Below are positions 46,278 through 54,957 of a stretch of 64,000 bases of DNA, piece by piece. Origin of the DNA: Acidicapsa dinghuensis (GTDB lineage Bacteria > Acidobacteriota > Terriglobia > Terriglobales > Acidobacteriaceae). The stretch covers positions 186,001 through 250,000 of the forward strand of contig NZ_JAGSYH010000005.1 in NCBI RefSeq assembly GCF_025685685.1, read 5' to 3'. Made by a program: the position numbers and the translations under genes. Under the pieces are notes generated by a model that did not search any database, was not told where the DNA came from, and saw only the letters and a list, made by a program, of their open reading frames with translations. Within the stretch, counting starts at the first letter, position 1, and each line of letters begins with the position of its first letter.

Positions 46278-47533
46278 GTTCCGCAAATTCCCTTTTGATT
46301 TCTGTGGACGTGAACCGGCTGACCGGTGAGCTGACGACCTTGGCCGGGATTACCGAGGCTGGGCCGCCGGTGGTGACGCGGGTGGTGTTCAGTGAGGCCG
46401 ATCTGCGGGCGCGGGAGTGGGTGAAGGGATTGTGCCGCGAAGCCGGGTTGATGATCCGGGAAGATGCGGTTGGAAACACCTTCGTCCGATGGGAGGGCTC
46501 GGAGCCAGGGCTTGCTGCGGTTGGAACGGGATCGCATATCGATGCCATTCCGAATGCAGGGGCTTATGACGGAGCGGTTGGGGTGCTTGGGGGGTTGGAG
46601 GCGATCCGGGCGCTGCAGCGAGTTGGGTATCGGCCGAGGCGGGCGATTGAGCTGGTGATCTTTACGTCGGAAGAGCCGACTCGGTTTGGGATTGGGTGCT
46701 TGGGTAGCCGGTTGATGGGCGGTGTGCTCTCGGCAGAGCAGGCTTTGGCTCTGCGGGATAAGGATGGACATGGGCTGGAGGAGTTGCGGTCTGCTGCGGG
46801 ATTTGCCGGGCCACTGGGTTGGGTGAAGCTCGCTGAGGGGCACTATTCGGCGTTTGTTGAGCTGCATATTGAGCAGGGGCCGATTTTGGAGCGTGAGGGT
46901 ATCGATATTGGCGTGGTGACGCATATTGCAGCACCAGCTTCGCTGCGGGTGGTGATTGAGGGCGAAGGTGGACATGCAGGGGCGATGCTTATGCCGGTGC
47001 GGCATGATGCGTTTTGCGCGGCTTCAGAACTGGTGCTGGCGCTGGAGGCGGCTGCTAAGGCGACTGGCGTGATCGATACGGTTGGAACGGTTGGGGTTTG
47101 CGAGGTGTTTCCAGGAGCGGTGAATTCGGTGCCTTCGCGGGTACGGCTGGAGACGGATATTCGGGATATCGATGGTGCGCGGCGCGATGGCGTGATTGCC
47201 AGCCTAAAGACTGCGGCGGAAGAGATTGCCGAGCGGCGCGGTGTGCGGATCGGATTTGAGACGGTGAATGCCGATCCGCCGGCGACTTGTGAACCGGCGA
47301 TTGTGGAAGCGATTGAGCGGGCGGCAAAAGTGGCTGGGCGAAGTTCGCAACGGATGGTCAGCCGGGCTTACCATGATTCGCTTTTTGTGGCGCGGTTTGC
47401 GCCGGTGGCGATGATCTTTATTCCCTGCCGCGGAGGCGTGAGTCATCGTCCCGATGAGTATGCGAGTCCAGAATGGATTGCGGGCGGAGTTGAGGTGCTG
47501 GCGCGGACGTTGGCGGAGCTTGCGTCACAGTAG
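46274..47533 (+). CDS. Ureidoglycolate amidohydrolase-like M20 enzyme
   Basis: A 419-residue M20-family protein resembling plant ureidoglycolate amidohydrolase (UAH) more than AllC. Shared segments recalled from Arabidopsis UAH: REWVKGLCREAGLMIREDAV, TGSHIDAIPNAGAYDGAVGV, FTSEEPTRFGIGCLGSRLM, ELHIEQGPILEREGIDIGVV, GGHAGAMLMPVRHDA, SRAYHDSLFVAR and MIFIPCRGGVSHRPDEYASP. UAH converts ureidoglycolate to glyoxylate, two ammonia and CO2. The predicted product of the gene before it is its substrate, and an ATGA overlap couples them. Confidence 0.85.
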   Translation: MSSANSLLISVDVNRLTGELTTLAGITEAGPPVVTRVVFSEADLRAREWVKGLCREAGLMIREDAVGNTFVRWEGSEPGLAAVGTGSHIDAIPNAGAYDGAVGVLGGLEAIRALQRVGYRPRRAIELVIFTSEEPTRFGIGCLGSRLMGGVLSAEQALALRDKDGHGLEELRSAAGFAGPLGWVKLAEGHYSAFVELHIEQGPILEREGIDIGVVTHIAAPASLRVVIEGEGGHAGAMLMPVRHDAFCAASELVLALEAAAKATGVIDTVGTVGVCEVFPGAVNSVPSRVRLETDIRDIDGARRDGVIASLKTAAEEIAERRGVRIGFETVNADPPATCEPAIVEAIERAAKVAGRSSQRMVSRAYHDSLFVARFAPVAMIFIPCRGGVSHRPDEYASPEWIAGGVEVLARTLAELASQ

Positions 47534-47990
47534 AGAGGCGAGATGTGGATTTGTTGTCTTAGTCATTTATTATCTTTCACTTTAAGCTTAAATTCTAATG
47601 TGAATTCCATGAATTAATCCATCTATGCTCCCCTTTGCCTCTTCTGAAAATAAAGTACTTATTATCGGGGAGAGGGAGGAGGTAATTATTTATTTGCGGA
47701 ACTGACTTGAGATCAAAGTTTACTTATCTACCAACATCTTAGGCCTTGGTGTGGTCCGTGCGGGCGGGGTCACGGAAAAGTCGGATTATACCCACGAACG
47801 AAAAGCATCCCTCAGGGGCTAAAGCCCAGCTCGTTTCATTGGCTTTAGCGGCATGGCTGAAGCCATGCCCTTTCAAAACAAGGCTTTGTTTGAGTGTTTC
47901 CTGATCCTGGGATACCGTTCCATATCTATGTGTGCCCTGAATCGGGATAATTTTACGCAAATGGCGTGGCCTGAAAGATAAGATCGCGAC
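47534..47990. other. Intergenic: AT-rich tract, then stem-loop repeats
   Basis: 47550-47740 is unusually AT-rich and without a gene. 47815-47870 holds stem-loop repeats: GGGCTaaAGCCC at 47816-47827 and GGCATGGCT-GA-AGCCATGCC (9-bp stem) at 47850-47869. The tail leads to the GTG start of the next gene. Confidence 0.55.
47850..47869. repeat. Stem-loop repeat GGCATGGCT...AGCCATGCC
   Basis: A perfect 9-bp stem with a 2-base loop, near a second stem GGGCT/AGCCC at 47816. Related GGCT-AGCC stem-loops are at 54842-54857 and 54882-54902. Confidence 0.5.
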
Positions 47991-48962
47991 GTGGACAAAG
48001 AGACTGTTAACCAAGAGACGATTGACTGGCTGTTGGATTCTGACCCGGCTATCCGCTGGCAGGTGATGCGGGATTTAACTGATGCTTCTTCAGTGGAGGT
48101 TGCGGGGGAGCGTACGCGGGTGGCACGTGAGGGGTTGGGTGCGACGATTCTAGCGCGGCAGGATGCGGATGGGGCTTGGCGCGTGGATGGGAAGCCGGCG
48201 TGGCTGTCGACGCTGTTTACTCTGCAGCAGTTGCGGGCTATGGGGATTGATCCTGTGGATCAGGCGGTTGTGGATGCGATGGATTTGGCTGAGAACAATC
48301 TGCGATGGAGTGACCGGCCGGATGGGTGGAATCTAAGATCGCCGGAGTTTGGCGGAAATCCGTTTTATGAGGGCGAAGTGGAGCCGTGCATCAGTGGTGG
48401 GGTGCTGGCGTTCGGAAGCTACTTTGGACATCCGGCGGAGAAGTTGGCGCGGCGGCTGCTGGGCGAGCAGCTTGCGGACGGGGGTTGGAACTGCGAGGCG
48501 CCGCCGAGTGTGCGGTCTTCGTTTCATACGACGATCTGTGTGTTGGAGGGGTTGCTGGAATATGAGCGGGCGGCTGGACCGTCGCCGGAGATTTCAGAGG
48601 CGCGGCGGCGGGGTGAGGAGTATCTGCTGGAGCGAGGGCTTTTCCGGCGACGCTCAACTGGCGAAGTGGTTGAGCTGAAGTTTCTGGAATTGGCGTTTCC
48701 GCCTCGGTACCGGTATGACGTGTTGCGGGCGCTGGATTTTTTTCGGGCTGCGGGGCGGGAGCCGGATGTGCGGATGCGGGAGGCTGTTGCGATTGTTGCA
48801 GGGAAGCAGCAGGCGGATGGGAGATGGCTGCTGGAGCAGGCTTATGACGAGGCGCTGCTTGTAGGGTTCGGGGAGCGCGTGGGTGAGGCGTGCCGGTGGA
48901 TTACGTTGCGGGCGCTTCGGGTGTTGCGGTGGTTTGAGGCGCGCAATGGTATGAGAGTATGA
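47991..48962 (+). CDS. Terpene cyclase/prenyltransferase-like alpha-toroid protein
   Basis: A 323-residue helical protein with repeats of the squalene-cyclase-like toroid, seen as ARQDADGAWRVDGKPAW, EQLADGGWNCEAPPSVRSSF and GKQQADGRWLLEQAY; the QxxDGxW (QW-like) pattern recurs. There is no DxDD or comparable cyclase motif by eye, so it may be a non-catalytic or small relative. The GTG start at 47991 follows a weak GATAAGATCG stretch. It overlaps the next gene by ATGA, forming an operon with two proteins of unknown function. Confidence 0.7.
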   Translation: MDKETVNQETIDWLLDSDPAIRWQVMRDLTDASSVEVAGERTRVAREGLGATILARQDADGAWRVDGKPAWLSTLFTLQQLRAMGIDPVDQAVVDAMDLAENNLRWSDRPDGWNLRSPEFGGNPFYEGEVEPCISGGVLAFGSYFGHPAEKLARRLLGEQLADGGWNCEAPPSVRSSFHTTICVLEGLLEYERAAGPSPEISEARRRGEEYLLERGLFRRRSTGEVVELKFLELAFPPRYRYDVLRALDFFRAAGREPDVRMREAVAIVAGKQQADGRWLLEQAYDEALLVGFGERVGEACRWITLRALRVLRWFEARNGMRV

Positions 48963-49789
48963 CGAAGTTCTCGAGAGTAAGCATGATTGTCGATTTTTTA
49001 AATCTTTTCGAGCCTGATCCAGAAGGTTTGCTGCGCCAGATTTCTGAGCACGTCAACGATGAGGTATTGAAATGGATTTCCATGGCAGATTACGGAGAAG
49101 AGGCTGACGAGCACCTCGCCGCTCTTCGTCAAGTTCGCGATACTGGTACGTTTCCAAGAGAGATGCATTGGTGTCCGGCTGAGGTCATGGAGCTAATTCG
49201 ATGGTCAGATCCTGAGGATCCGGATTGGAAGCCGGGCCAGACCGGCGAATTGGGCCATTGGATGAGAGCATTTTCCTGTGCAGCTCTTTTGCGTGCCACA
49301 CGCGAGCCATGGAACTACGGTGATGGATTGGGAACCGACAGCACTGTTGCCCAGATGGCTTTAAGCCTCGATGCGCTGCCGGTAGACTTCTCAGCACAAG
49401 CAGCCAAATTTCTTGCGTGGCTGCTGCTCCATTCCGAGCCAGAGGGATCGGATGGTCAAGTATGTGCCTATGGATTAGGCCTGTTTTGGTTTGCTCTGAA
49501 ACATCCAGCTCAGTTCACTGATGGATCTTTGATCTCGCTTGCTGAATGGGTCTCTCTGCGAGCTGACGAGTTATACCAAAGCCCTGCATCGGAGTTGCGA
49601 CAGGCAGATGCGATCTCTGACAACCGTACTTCCGCGCCGGGAGACGGGCTGCGTGAGATGGCTCTTCATTGTCAGAAACGATCATCCTGGGAACTTCTGG
49701 CAATTAAGCTCCTTGATTTGGATCTGAGCACCAGATCATATGACCTTCAGGCGCGGGTGCAGATGATAGGTGAAGGATTGTTGGGATGA
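48959..49789 (+). CDS. Unknown protein in the toroid-protein operon
   Basis: 276 residues, soluble and acidic, without a recognised family. It has an N-terminal coiled part with repeated Glu/Asp (LNLFEPDPEGLLRQISEHVN), a central WCPAEVMELIRWSDPEDPDW stretch, and a helical C-terminal half. Its start overlaps the previous stop (ATGA). Met 9 (48983) is an alternative start. The unit with the next gene resembles small two-protein modules sometimes found near toxin systems, but no toxin was found, so no function is offered. Confidence 0.6.
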   Translation: MTKFSRVSMIVDFLNLFEPDPEGLLRQISEHVNDEVLKWISMADYGEEADEHLAALRQVRDTGTFPREMHWCPAEVMELIRWSDPEDPDWKPGQTGELGHWMRAFSCAALLRATREPWNYGDGLGTDSTVAQMALSLDALPVDFSAQAAKFLAWLLLHSEPEGSDGQVCAYGLGLFWFALKHPAQFTDGSLISLAEWVSLRADELYQSPASELRQADAISDNRTSAPGDGLREMALHCQKRSSWELLAIKLLDLDLSTRSYDLQARVQMIGEGLLG

Positions 49790-49792
49790 ATT

Positions 49793-50203
49793 ATGACTTG
49801 GGAACAGGTTTACACAATCAACGACTGGTGGGATTGTCCACGACTGGGCGTGGCAGACGTGCACGATGTTCCCCACATTTACGAATCGCCTTTTGATCCC
49901 ACACTTGATGACTACTCTGATTTCTACCTCGTTTCTCCGATTAGACCAGAGTTGCCCAGTTTGGTGCTCGAAGACTGGGAAATCTGGAAGAGATGGAGCA
50001 ACGGCTTTGATAACCAAACGGCATCCCGAGAAAACCATCCCGCTCTGCCCGAAGATCGCGCACGTCATGAACAAATCGAACGCGAAATTAACGGGCAACT
50101 TGTGACTAACCCCGCACTCGTCAAAAAGCTGTATGCGACATTCCGACGGACTGCGCCTGGCTGGAGCGGGTTTGAGGTTGAGTGGAACGAAAAACAACTT
50201 TGA
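49793..50203 (+). CDS. Unknown 136-residue protein
   Basis: A soluble aromatic-rich protein (MTWEQVYTINDWWDCPRLGV; YLVSPIRPELPSLVLEDWEI; DRARHEQIEREIN). I recall families with the motif VYTINDWxDCPRxGxAxxxxxPHIY in various bacteria, annotated as hypothetical. It lies three bases after the previous gene, so it is probably in the same operon. Ends with W-x-G-F-E-V-E-W. No function is offered. Confidence 0.65.
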   Translation: MTWEQVYTINDWWDCPRLGVADVHDVPHIYESPFDPTLDDYSDFYLVSPIRPELPSLVLEDWEIWKRWSNGFDNQTASRENHPALPEDRARHEQIEREINGQLVTNPALVKKLYATFRRTAPGWSGFEVEWNEKQL

Positions 50204-50528
50204 CGGAAGATGATTTTCAAATGCCAACCTTCGAATGACGGACGGAAAACCAAAGGAGGCAGCAAAGACGGAGACGGTTCGCGCTTGGCGCGAATTGGGT
50301 TTGCGGGTTAGTGTGCAGGCCTGAGCTGTTTCCCACCCTTCGCAAAGTGCGCGAAGGATGGGGCACCCGGTATCAACCGATGCCGAGAGCCCCTCGTCCG
50401 AACCCCTCCAACCCTGGCACTAGACGGCAAAGAGCCTCCGAAGGTAGAAAATAACGATCAAAGACATCGGGTTTTTGAACGGCCTGGGAGGCCGTAACCC
50501 TTCCGCCGTGCGAAGCCTGCACTACAAC
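50204..50528. other. Intergenic with a two-hairpin dispersed repeat
   Basis: No gene is supported. The main feature is the 94-base element at 50276-50369 (listed separately); 50430-50528 is GC-rich with an apparent stem, GGCCTGGGAGGCC (50479-50491). Confidence 0.6.
50276..50369 (+). repeat. 94-base two-hairpin dispersed repeat, copy A
   Basis: Two stems: TTCGCGC/GCGCGAA with a 3-base loop (50278-50294) and CCCACCCTTCGC/GCGAAGGATGGG, 12 bp with one mismatch (50332-50362). The same element with a few substitutions is at 55027-55120 in the same orientation, including the spacer between the hairpins. Reminiscent of REP/BIME or non-autonomous elements. Confidence 0.75.
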
Positions 50529-51463
50529 TTATAGAAGTTTGTCGATTCGGCGAGAGAGCGACTTGCTGAGTTGCTCGGACGAGTCGAAACCGAGATGGAT
50601 GATTCTCAGCTCGCCGGAGCGATCCAGGACGTACAGTGCAGGAAGACTGGTGACGCCGAGGCTCTTTGCGGCTGGTCCCCAGGAGTCTTCATCGGGAGAA
50701 ATACCAAAAGAATCGATAGCTGGATTGAGCATCAGATTTCTCCTGGTGAGGTAGGCCTGCGCTCTGGCGGGCGTTTCCCGTGATTCCCCGAATTGAGGGC
50801 GAAGATCAAGACGTTTGGATTGTCACGGTATTTAGCTTGAAGTGCTGCGATCTCGGGAAGTTCGGTCTCGCATGGTGTACACCAAGTCGCCCAGAAGGAG
50901 ATCACGACAACCCGCCCCTTCCAGTCTTCTGAATATAACTTCTTGCCGGTTAGCGTCTCGATGGAAAACGGGGTTATCTCTTGATTGACGCTATGATAAG
51001 CGCCACTCTCTATCCAACGGGGAATCGCTACAAAGACAGCGGCAAGAATCGCAATTGCAGACAGGCATCCAAGTGCTGCGGCATACCGGGTTCCTGCTCG
51101 TGCATTTAGCCATCGAATTCCCATTCCTAAGATCGAGGCACAGACGCTCATCACCAGGAATGAAGCAATGAAGATCTCCGCCGTGAAGGCAATCCCCAAG
51201 CGATTCATGGTGACGACTGGCACAATTCCGCCTAGGGCAACCAGCAGGACAGTGAGCCACAATCGTCCACGTCGAGGGTTGGCGCGTAAGAGTGCTGCGG
51301 CGAAGAAAGCGACACATGTCGCCATCAGGAAGGATCGAATGTCTTGGTGTTGACGGGTGATGAACGATACCGCCAATACCATGACAAAGGCGATCAAGCC
51401 CCAGACAAGATCGAGGACTGCCCTGCCCATGTGCCACCTCACTATCGCATCGTGATCGATCAC
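50529..51463 (-). pseudogene. TlpA-like membrane thioredoxin, frameshifted
   Basis: The gene reads as an N-terminal part (51463 to about 50790) with four to five transmembrane segments, then a thioredoxin-like part containing the redox motif WATWCTPC. After NVLIFALNSG the frame stops early (TGA near 50732). The missing C-terminal half of the thioredoxin fold (RRNLMLNPAIDSFGIS..., cis-Pro in VTSLPALYVLDRSG) continues in the next frame to 50529. One extra base in the C-run at 50786-50789 would restore a 311-residue protein. It is either decayed or a sequencing error. Confidence 0.75.
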
Positions 51464-51589
51464 TTCGGTTGACTCTCGACCGAGCCTTCAGATGGGCTTA
51501 CGCTCGGCGCGCGAAGTTTGTTCCTTAGGGAGTCTTTGGTCAGATCCTCGGCATTGCATCTGCGGCGTTTCGGATCAGGTCGATGCTGA

Positions 51590-51898
51590 TGCCGAGACCC
51601 CAATCGACAAATTTTCAGACGCGCTACGCTCGGGGATTTTACTCGGATGCTACAAGGTGATGTCCTCGACCGGCCGGTGGTGGACGAGACGGGGCTAACG
51701 GGTAAATGGGATTTCGTCTTGCGTTGGACGCCGGATGATACGCAGTTTCCGGGAATGCCGGCTCATCCTCCGGTGGATGCGGAAGCGCCTTCGCTCTTTA
51801 CTGCTATTCCAGAGCAGCTGGGTTTGAAGCTGGAAGCGCAAAAGATTGCGGTGCCAGTGATGGTGGTTGACCATGTTGAGAGGCCGTCGCCGAACTGA
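51590..51898 (+). pseudogene. TIGR03435 (DUF3738) C-terminal remnant
   Basis: In frame from about 51590 it reads FRRATLGDFTRMLQGDVLDR, then PVVDETGLTGKWDFVLRWTP, PSLFTAIPEQLGLKLEAQK and VMVVDHVERPSPN. These are the last ~90 residues of the acidobacterial TIGR03435 family, whose full proteins are about 250-300 residues. A TGA lies at 51587 and the upstream DNA has no similarity in this frame, so only the C-terminus survives. Confidence 0.7.
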
Positions 51899-51926
51899 GG
51901 GCAAGATAGACCGGAATCTAAACTAG

Positions 51927-52829
51927 CTAATTCCCAGATCTCTGCCCTGTCGTCATCTCAATCTTGCGCAAAATCTCGTGCCGCTTGGCGTCCCCGCATT
52001 TTGACAGCGCCTCATCCTCGCAGGTGCGCTCAATCGTGATGACCGGATTCTCCATCGTCGCGCTCGCGATATGCCCATCTGCGAGGCTCACTGTGATGTC
52101 AACGGTAAATGTCTCCATGCCTACGCCCGCCTCGTACTTACCGTTCTCATCCTTTGCTATTTGAACCCAGTTATTTGCGCCTGTCCCCACTGGATCTTGC
52201 ATCCACGCGGCCTTGAGCGGTAGTGCAGGGTTCTGCGGCGGTACGTGCCTCACTTCCACCATGGCGGTCCCGGCGGCAGCATCTACTGATTTCAGCGTCA
52301 TGTCGAAGTCGATTGCATCCTGGCCTACGAGTACATGGGTTCCGTCTGCCCACGATGACGGAGGCATCGGGTTCTTGAAATAAAAATGATCCCTGGCTTT
52401 CTTGAGTACTCCCAGCTTGTTTGCTAACCACAGGTCTGAGTAGAAGGTCATCATGTCGGTGATTGGTCCGATCATCTTCGGGTCTACTTTTGTTAGATCA
52501 GGCGCGGAGGGATTCTGGTCAGGATCGAGCGTCAGTCTCTGCCGATAGTCTGCGGCAGACGGCAACAGGGACTCCGGTTGCCCGTTACTCGTCATGTGGA
52601 CCCATTGATACTCTTCGAAGTACTGGCCTGCCGCGTCTTTCTTCACCACGCCCTCGGCGTCGATCTCGTAGTGCCAGGCTTCGTTGACGCCTTTCATGTG
52701 GTAAGTCAGCTTTTCGCCAGCCCGGTACTGCCGGTGCAACGGGTTTGCCGGCGCCGAAGTCGCCTGTGCGTTCGAGAACGAAGACCATCCACACACTGCT
52801 GAGAAGATGAATACGATTTGCAGCTTCAT
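51927..52829 (-). CDS. Secreted protein of unknown function
   Basis: 300 residues with a signal peptide (MKLQIVFIFSAVCGWSSFSN, then AQATS). The mature protein is mostly beta-strand-like (YRAGEKLTYHMKGVNEAWHY at the start) with a central KNPMPPSSWADGTHVLVGQD stretch and a C-terminal part with two Cys (RTCEDEALSKCGDAKRH). Comparable proteins are common in acidobacteria, but no function is known. It is next to a BlaR1-type gene on the same strand but after a 263-base gap, with a hairpin in between. Confidence 0.6.
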   Translation of the reverse strand: MKLQIVFIFSAVCGWSSFSNAQATSAPANPLHRQYRAGEKLTYHMKGVNEAWHYEIDAEGVVKKDAAGQYFEEYQWVHMTSNGQPESLLPSAADYRQRLTLDPDQNPSAPDLTKVDPKMIGPITDMMTFYSDLWLANKLGVLKKARDHFYFKNPMPPSSWADGTHVLVGQDAIDFDMTLKSVDAAAGTAMVEVRHVPPQNPALPLKAAWMQDPVGTGANNWVQIAKDENGKYEAGVGMETFTVDITVSLADGHIASATMENPVITIERTCEDEALSKCGDAKRHEILRKIEMTTGQRSGN

Positions 52830-52998
52830 GCACGCTCCTAAGTGTGCTGGAGATGATAACAGCGCTTGGCGGATTGGCGGCTTTTTAGAAGTTGTCCACG
52901 TTTTAAAATCGGTAAGTTTCGGGACACTTCAGCACCCTCATAAAATACAGCTTTTCGGGTCTCGAGACACAACGCCTGGAACTTATGAGGCAGACAAA

Positions 52999-53022
52999 GA
53001 CCCAGGGCCAAAACCCTGGGTC
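52999..53022 (-). terminator. Hairpin downstream of blaR1
   Basis: GACCCAGGG (52999-53007) and CCCTGGGTC (53014-53022) form a 9-bp stem; on the minus strand TTTGTCT follows. Adjacent is a second small stem, GGAGGC-TTCG-GCCTCC (53048-53063). Likely terminator of the blaR1 transcript. Confidence 0.5.
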
Positions 53023-53092
53023 CGAAGTGCGGCGTTTTCTGGGGCCTGGAGGCTTCGGCCTCCTCCTGTTGATTGGGTTTGGCGTTGTCCTG

Positions 53093-54382
53093 CTATTTCG
53101 ATTGGTTCTGTTGCTGGCGCTGCCATTCTTGCATTCGTTGTACTTTCCATTTGCAGCCAGACTGGATTTGACTCTGCTTTTCCCCGTCTTTTTGTCTGCA
53201 GAGGTAGGTTTCAGGCTCGGTGGAGGACGCCTCACAGAGACCGTCCTGAGGGACAAATTTCTTATCCTTCCAGCCGTAGTATGAACAGTCCATATTGGGC
53301 GGATAACTGGCTGCACTCAGTGGTTTGAACTGGGATTGTTGCATGGTTGCTGTGGCTTGAGCGTTAACGCGGTTGGTGGCTGTAATGGACAGGATCGTGA
53401 CAGCGGCCAGCGTCAGCATGCCTAGTATCGCGAGTGATATGCCGGACTTGCGATCGAGAGAGGCTTTTGGGCTCTGCTTGAAAAGGTGTTTGATTCGCAT
53501 GGACAGGTCTCCTCCGTGAACTCCCAGTGAAAGTTGAGGTTTTGCCGGTAAGCGTCGCTCTTCGAGGATGGTCAGGGCTTTGGCGTAGACCAGGGCGGAT
53601 TCGGACAGGTTGGCTGCCGTTTCGTCGCAGCAAAATTCGCGTTCGCGGCGGATTTGACGAGAAAGCCACCAAGTGGCGGGGTGGTAGAAGAAGAGAGCTT
53701 CGACGATGGACTGCAACAGGTTGACGAGGTAGTCGTGGCGCTGGATATGCGCCAGTTCGTGAATGAGGATGACTTGTTCCTGCTGTGGCGAAAGGCCGTC
53801 GAGGAATGTGGATGGCAGAAGGATGGCCGGTTTTTGCCAGCCGACTACGGCGGGAGTTGTCGTCCCGCTAGAGATGAGCAGTTGTATTGGAGTTGCGATT
53901 CCCAATCGATGCACAAGCTGTCTCAGGACCGATTGCAGACGGTCTGGCGCGGGGCTGATTTGCGTTGTTCGCAGGCGGTGCACGGCGTAGAGAGATGTGA
54001 GGATTCTCGCTGTGATGAGGAGGACGCCGATTGACCAAAGGATGAGGATGGTGGCTATGCGGTAGTTGATCCAGGCGATCAGGAGAGTCAAGGCTGCAGG
54101 GAGGGTGGTGTGAGCGGTCGTTTGAGTTTCCGAATGTATTGCGAGACCCGTGGAGTCTAAGCCGGCGGTTGATTGCTCATGGATTGTGTGGCTGGGCCAG
54201 AGATCGAATGTTGCCCAAGTGAGGAACGGGCAGAGGACGACTATGCAAAGAGCGGTGCAACAGAGCAGGTATCTGAGATTCGCGGTGTGTTTCTCTGCGA
54301 TCTTGAGGGCTGCTGCAAGGGCCAGTGCGAGGAGAGTTTGCTGCCAGAGGAGATGAATGAGGCTCCATGCGGCGGCGGTCAT
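53093..54382 (-). CDS. BlaR1/MecR1-like M56 membrane metalloprotease
   Basis: A 429-residue protein with three to four N-terminal transmembrane helices, then the M56 zinc site HELAHIQRHD and a following EREFCCDE (third ligand region), and another transmembrane segment near residue 325. The C-terminal Cys-containing Gln/Lys-rich tail has no penicillin-binding domain, so it is not a true beta-lactam sensor and its ligand is unknown. It follows blaI (ATGA overlap) and presumably cleaves that repressor or a related one. Confidence 0.85.
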   Translation of the reverse strand: MTAAAWSLIHLLWQQTLLALALAAALKIAEKHTANLRYLLCCTALCIVVLCPFLTWATFDLWPSHTIHEQSTAGLDSTGLAIHSETQTTAHTTLPAALTLLIAWINYRIATILILWSIGVLLITARILTSLYAVHRLRTTQISPAPDRLQSVLRQLVHRLGIATPIQLLISSGTTTPAVVGWQKPAILLPSTFLDGLSPQQEQVILIHELAHIQRHDYLVNLLQSIVEALFFYHPATWWLSRQIRREREFCCDETAANLSESALVYAKALTILEERRLPAKPQLSLGVHGGDLSMRIKHLFKQSPKASLDRKSGISLAILGMLTLAAVTILSITATNRVNAQATATMQQSQFKPLSAASYPPNMDCSYYGWKDKKFVPQDGLCEASSTEPETYLCRQKDGEKQSQIQSGCKWKVQRMQEWQRQQQNQSK

Positions 54383-54774
54383 TTGGACTCCTCCTCGAAT
54401 TTCTGGATGGCCTGTTTGATCTCGGCCATTTCTTCTGGAGAGACGCGCCGGGCGGACAGGGCGCCGAGTACGAGGTTCTTGGCTGATCCGGAGAAGGCTC
54501 GCTGGAGGAAGTCGGTCACGAGGCGCTGCTGAGTGCGCTCCTGATTCTGCTTTGCGGAATAGACATGAGAACGGAAGCGCTCGCTTCGCTTGAGCAGGCC
54601 TTTTTCGGTCATGATCTGCATCTGCTTGAGGACGGTGGTGTAGCCGGTTTGCCGGTTGTGCAGGGCTTCGTGAACTTCGCGGACGGTTTGCGGGCCGTGC
54701 GACCAGAGGATCTGCAGGATCTCTAGCTCGGCCTCTGTGGGTAACGGGGTTTCGTTGTCGCGTGCTGCGGTCAT
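54379..54774 (-). CDS. blaI: BlaI/MecI-type repressor
   Basis: About 131 residues with a winged helix (EAELEILQILWSHGPQTVRE, then GYTTVLKQMQIMTEKGLL) and a dimerisation C-terminus. This is the usual BlaI/MecI/CopY size. ATG at 54774 was used; an in-frame GTG lies at 54780. Cotranscribed with the M56 protease. The palindrome at 54787-54824 just upstream is its probable operator, consistent with autorepression. Confidence 0.88.
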   Translation of the reverse strand: MTAARDNETPLPTEAELEILQILWSHGPQTVREVHEALHNRQTGYTTVLKQMQIMTEKGLLKRSERFRSHVYSAKQNQERTQQRLVTDFLQRAFSGSAKNLVLGALSARRVSPEEMAEIKQAIQKFEEESK

Positions 54775-54786
54775 GGCCACAACGTA

Positions 54787-54824
54787 CTACGACAAAAATC
54801 GTATGTCAACGATTTTTGTCGTAG
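54787..54824. promoter_or_regulatory. BlaI-type operator palindrome
   Basis: TACGACAAAAATCG (54788-54801) and its exact complement CGATTTTTGTCGTA (54810-54823) with an 8-base spacer; one more base pair (54787/54824) extends the arms to 15. It lies 12 bases upstream of the blaI ATG. The outer TACGAC/GTCGTA is similar to BlaI boxes of other bacteria. Confidence 0.75.
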
Positions 54825-54957
54825 ATTGTGAATTGGGTATAGGGCTGGCTTTCAGCCCTTGATTGCGCGTGGGGGATCTTGTCCCAGCCCGTTTGGCTGG
54901 GATGTTGACGGGCCTTTGACCCTCGAATCGCTCCGGATGCGAGGCTATGTCAGTGAG

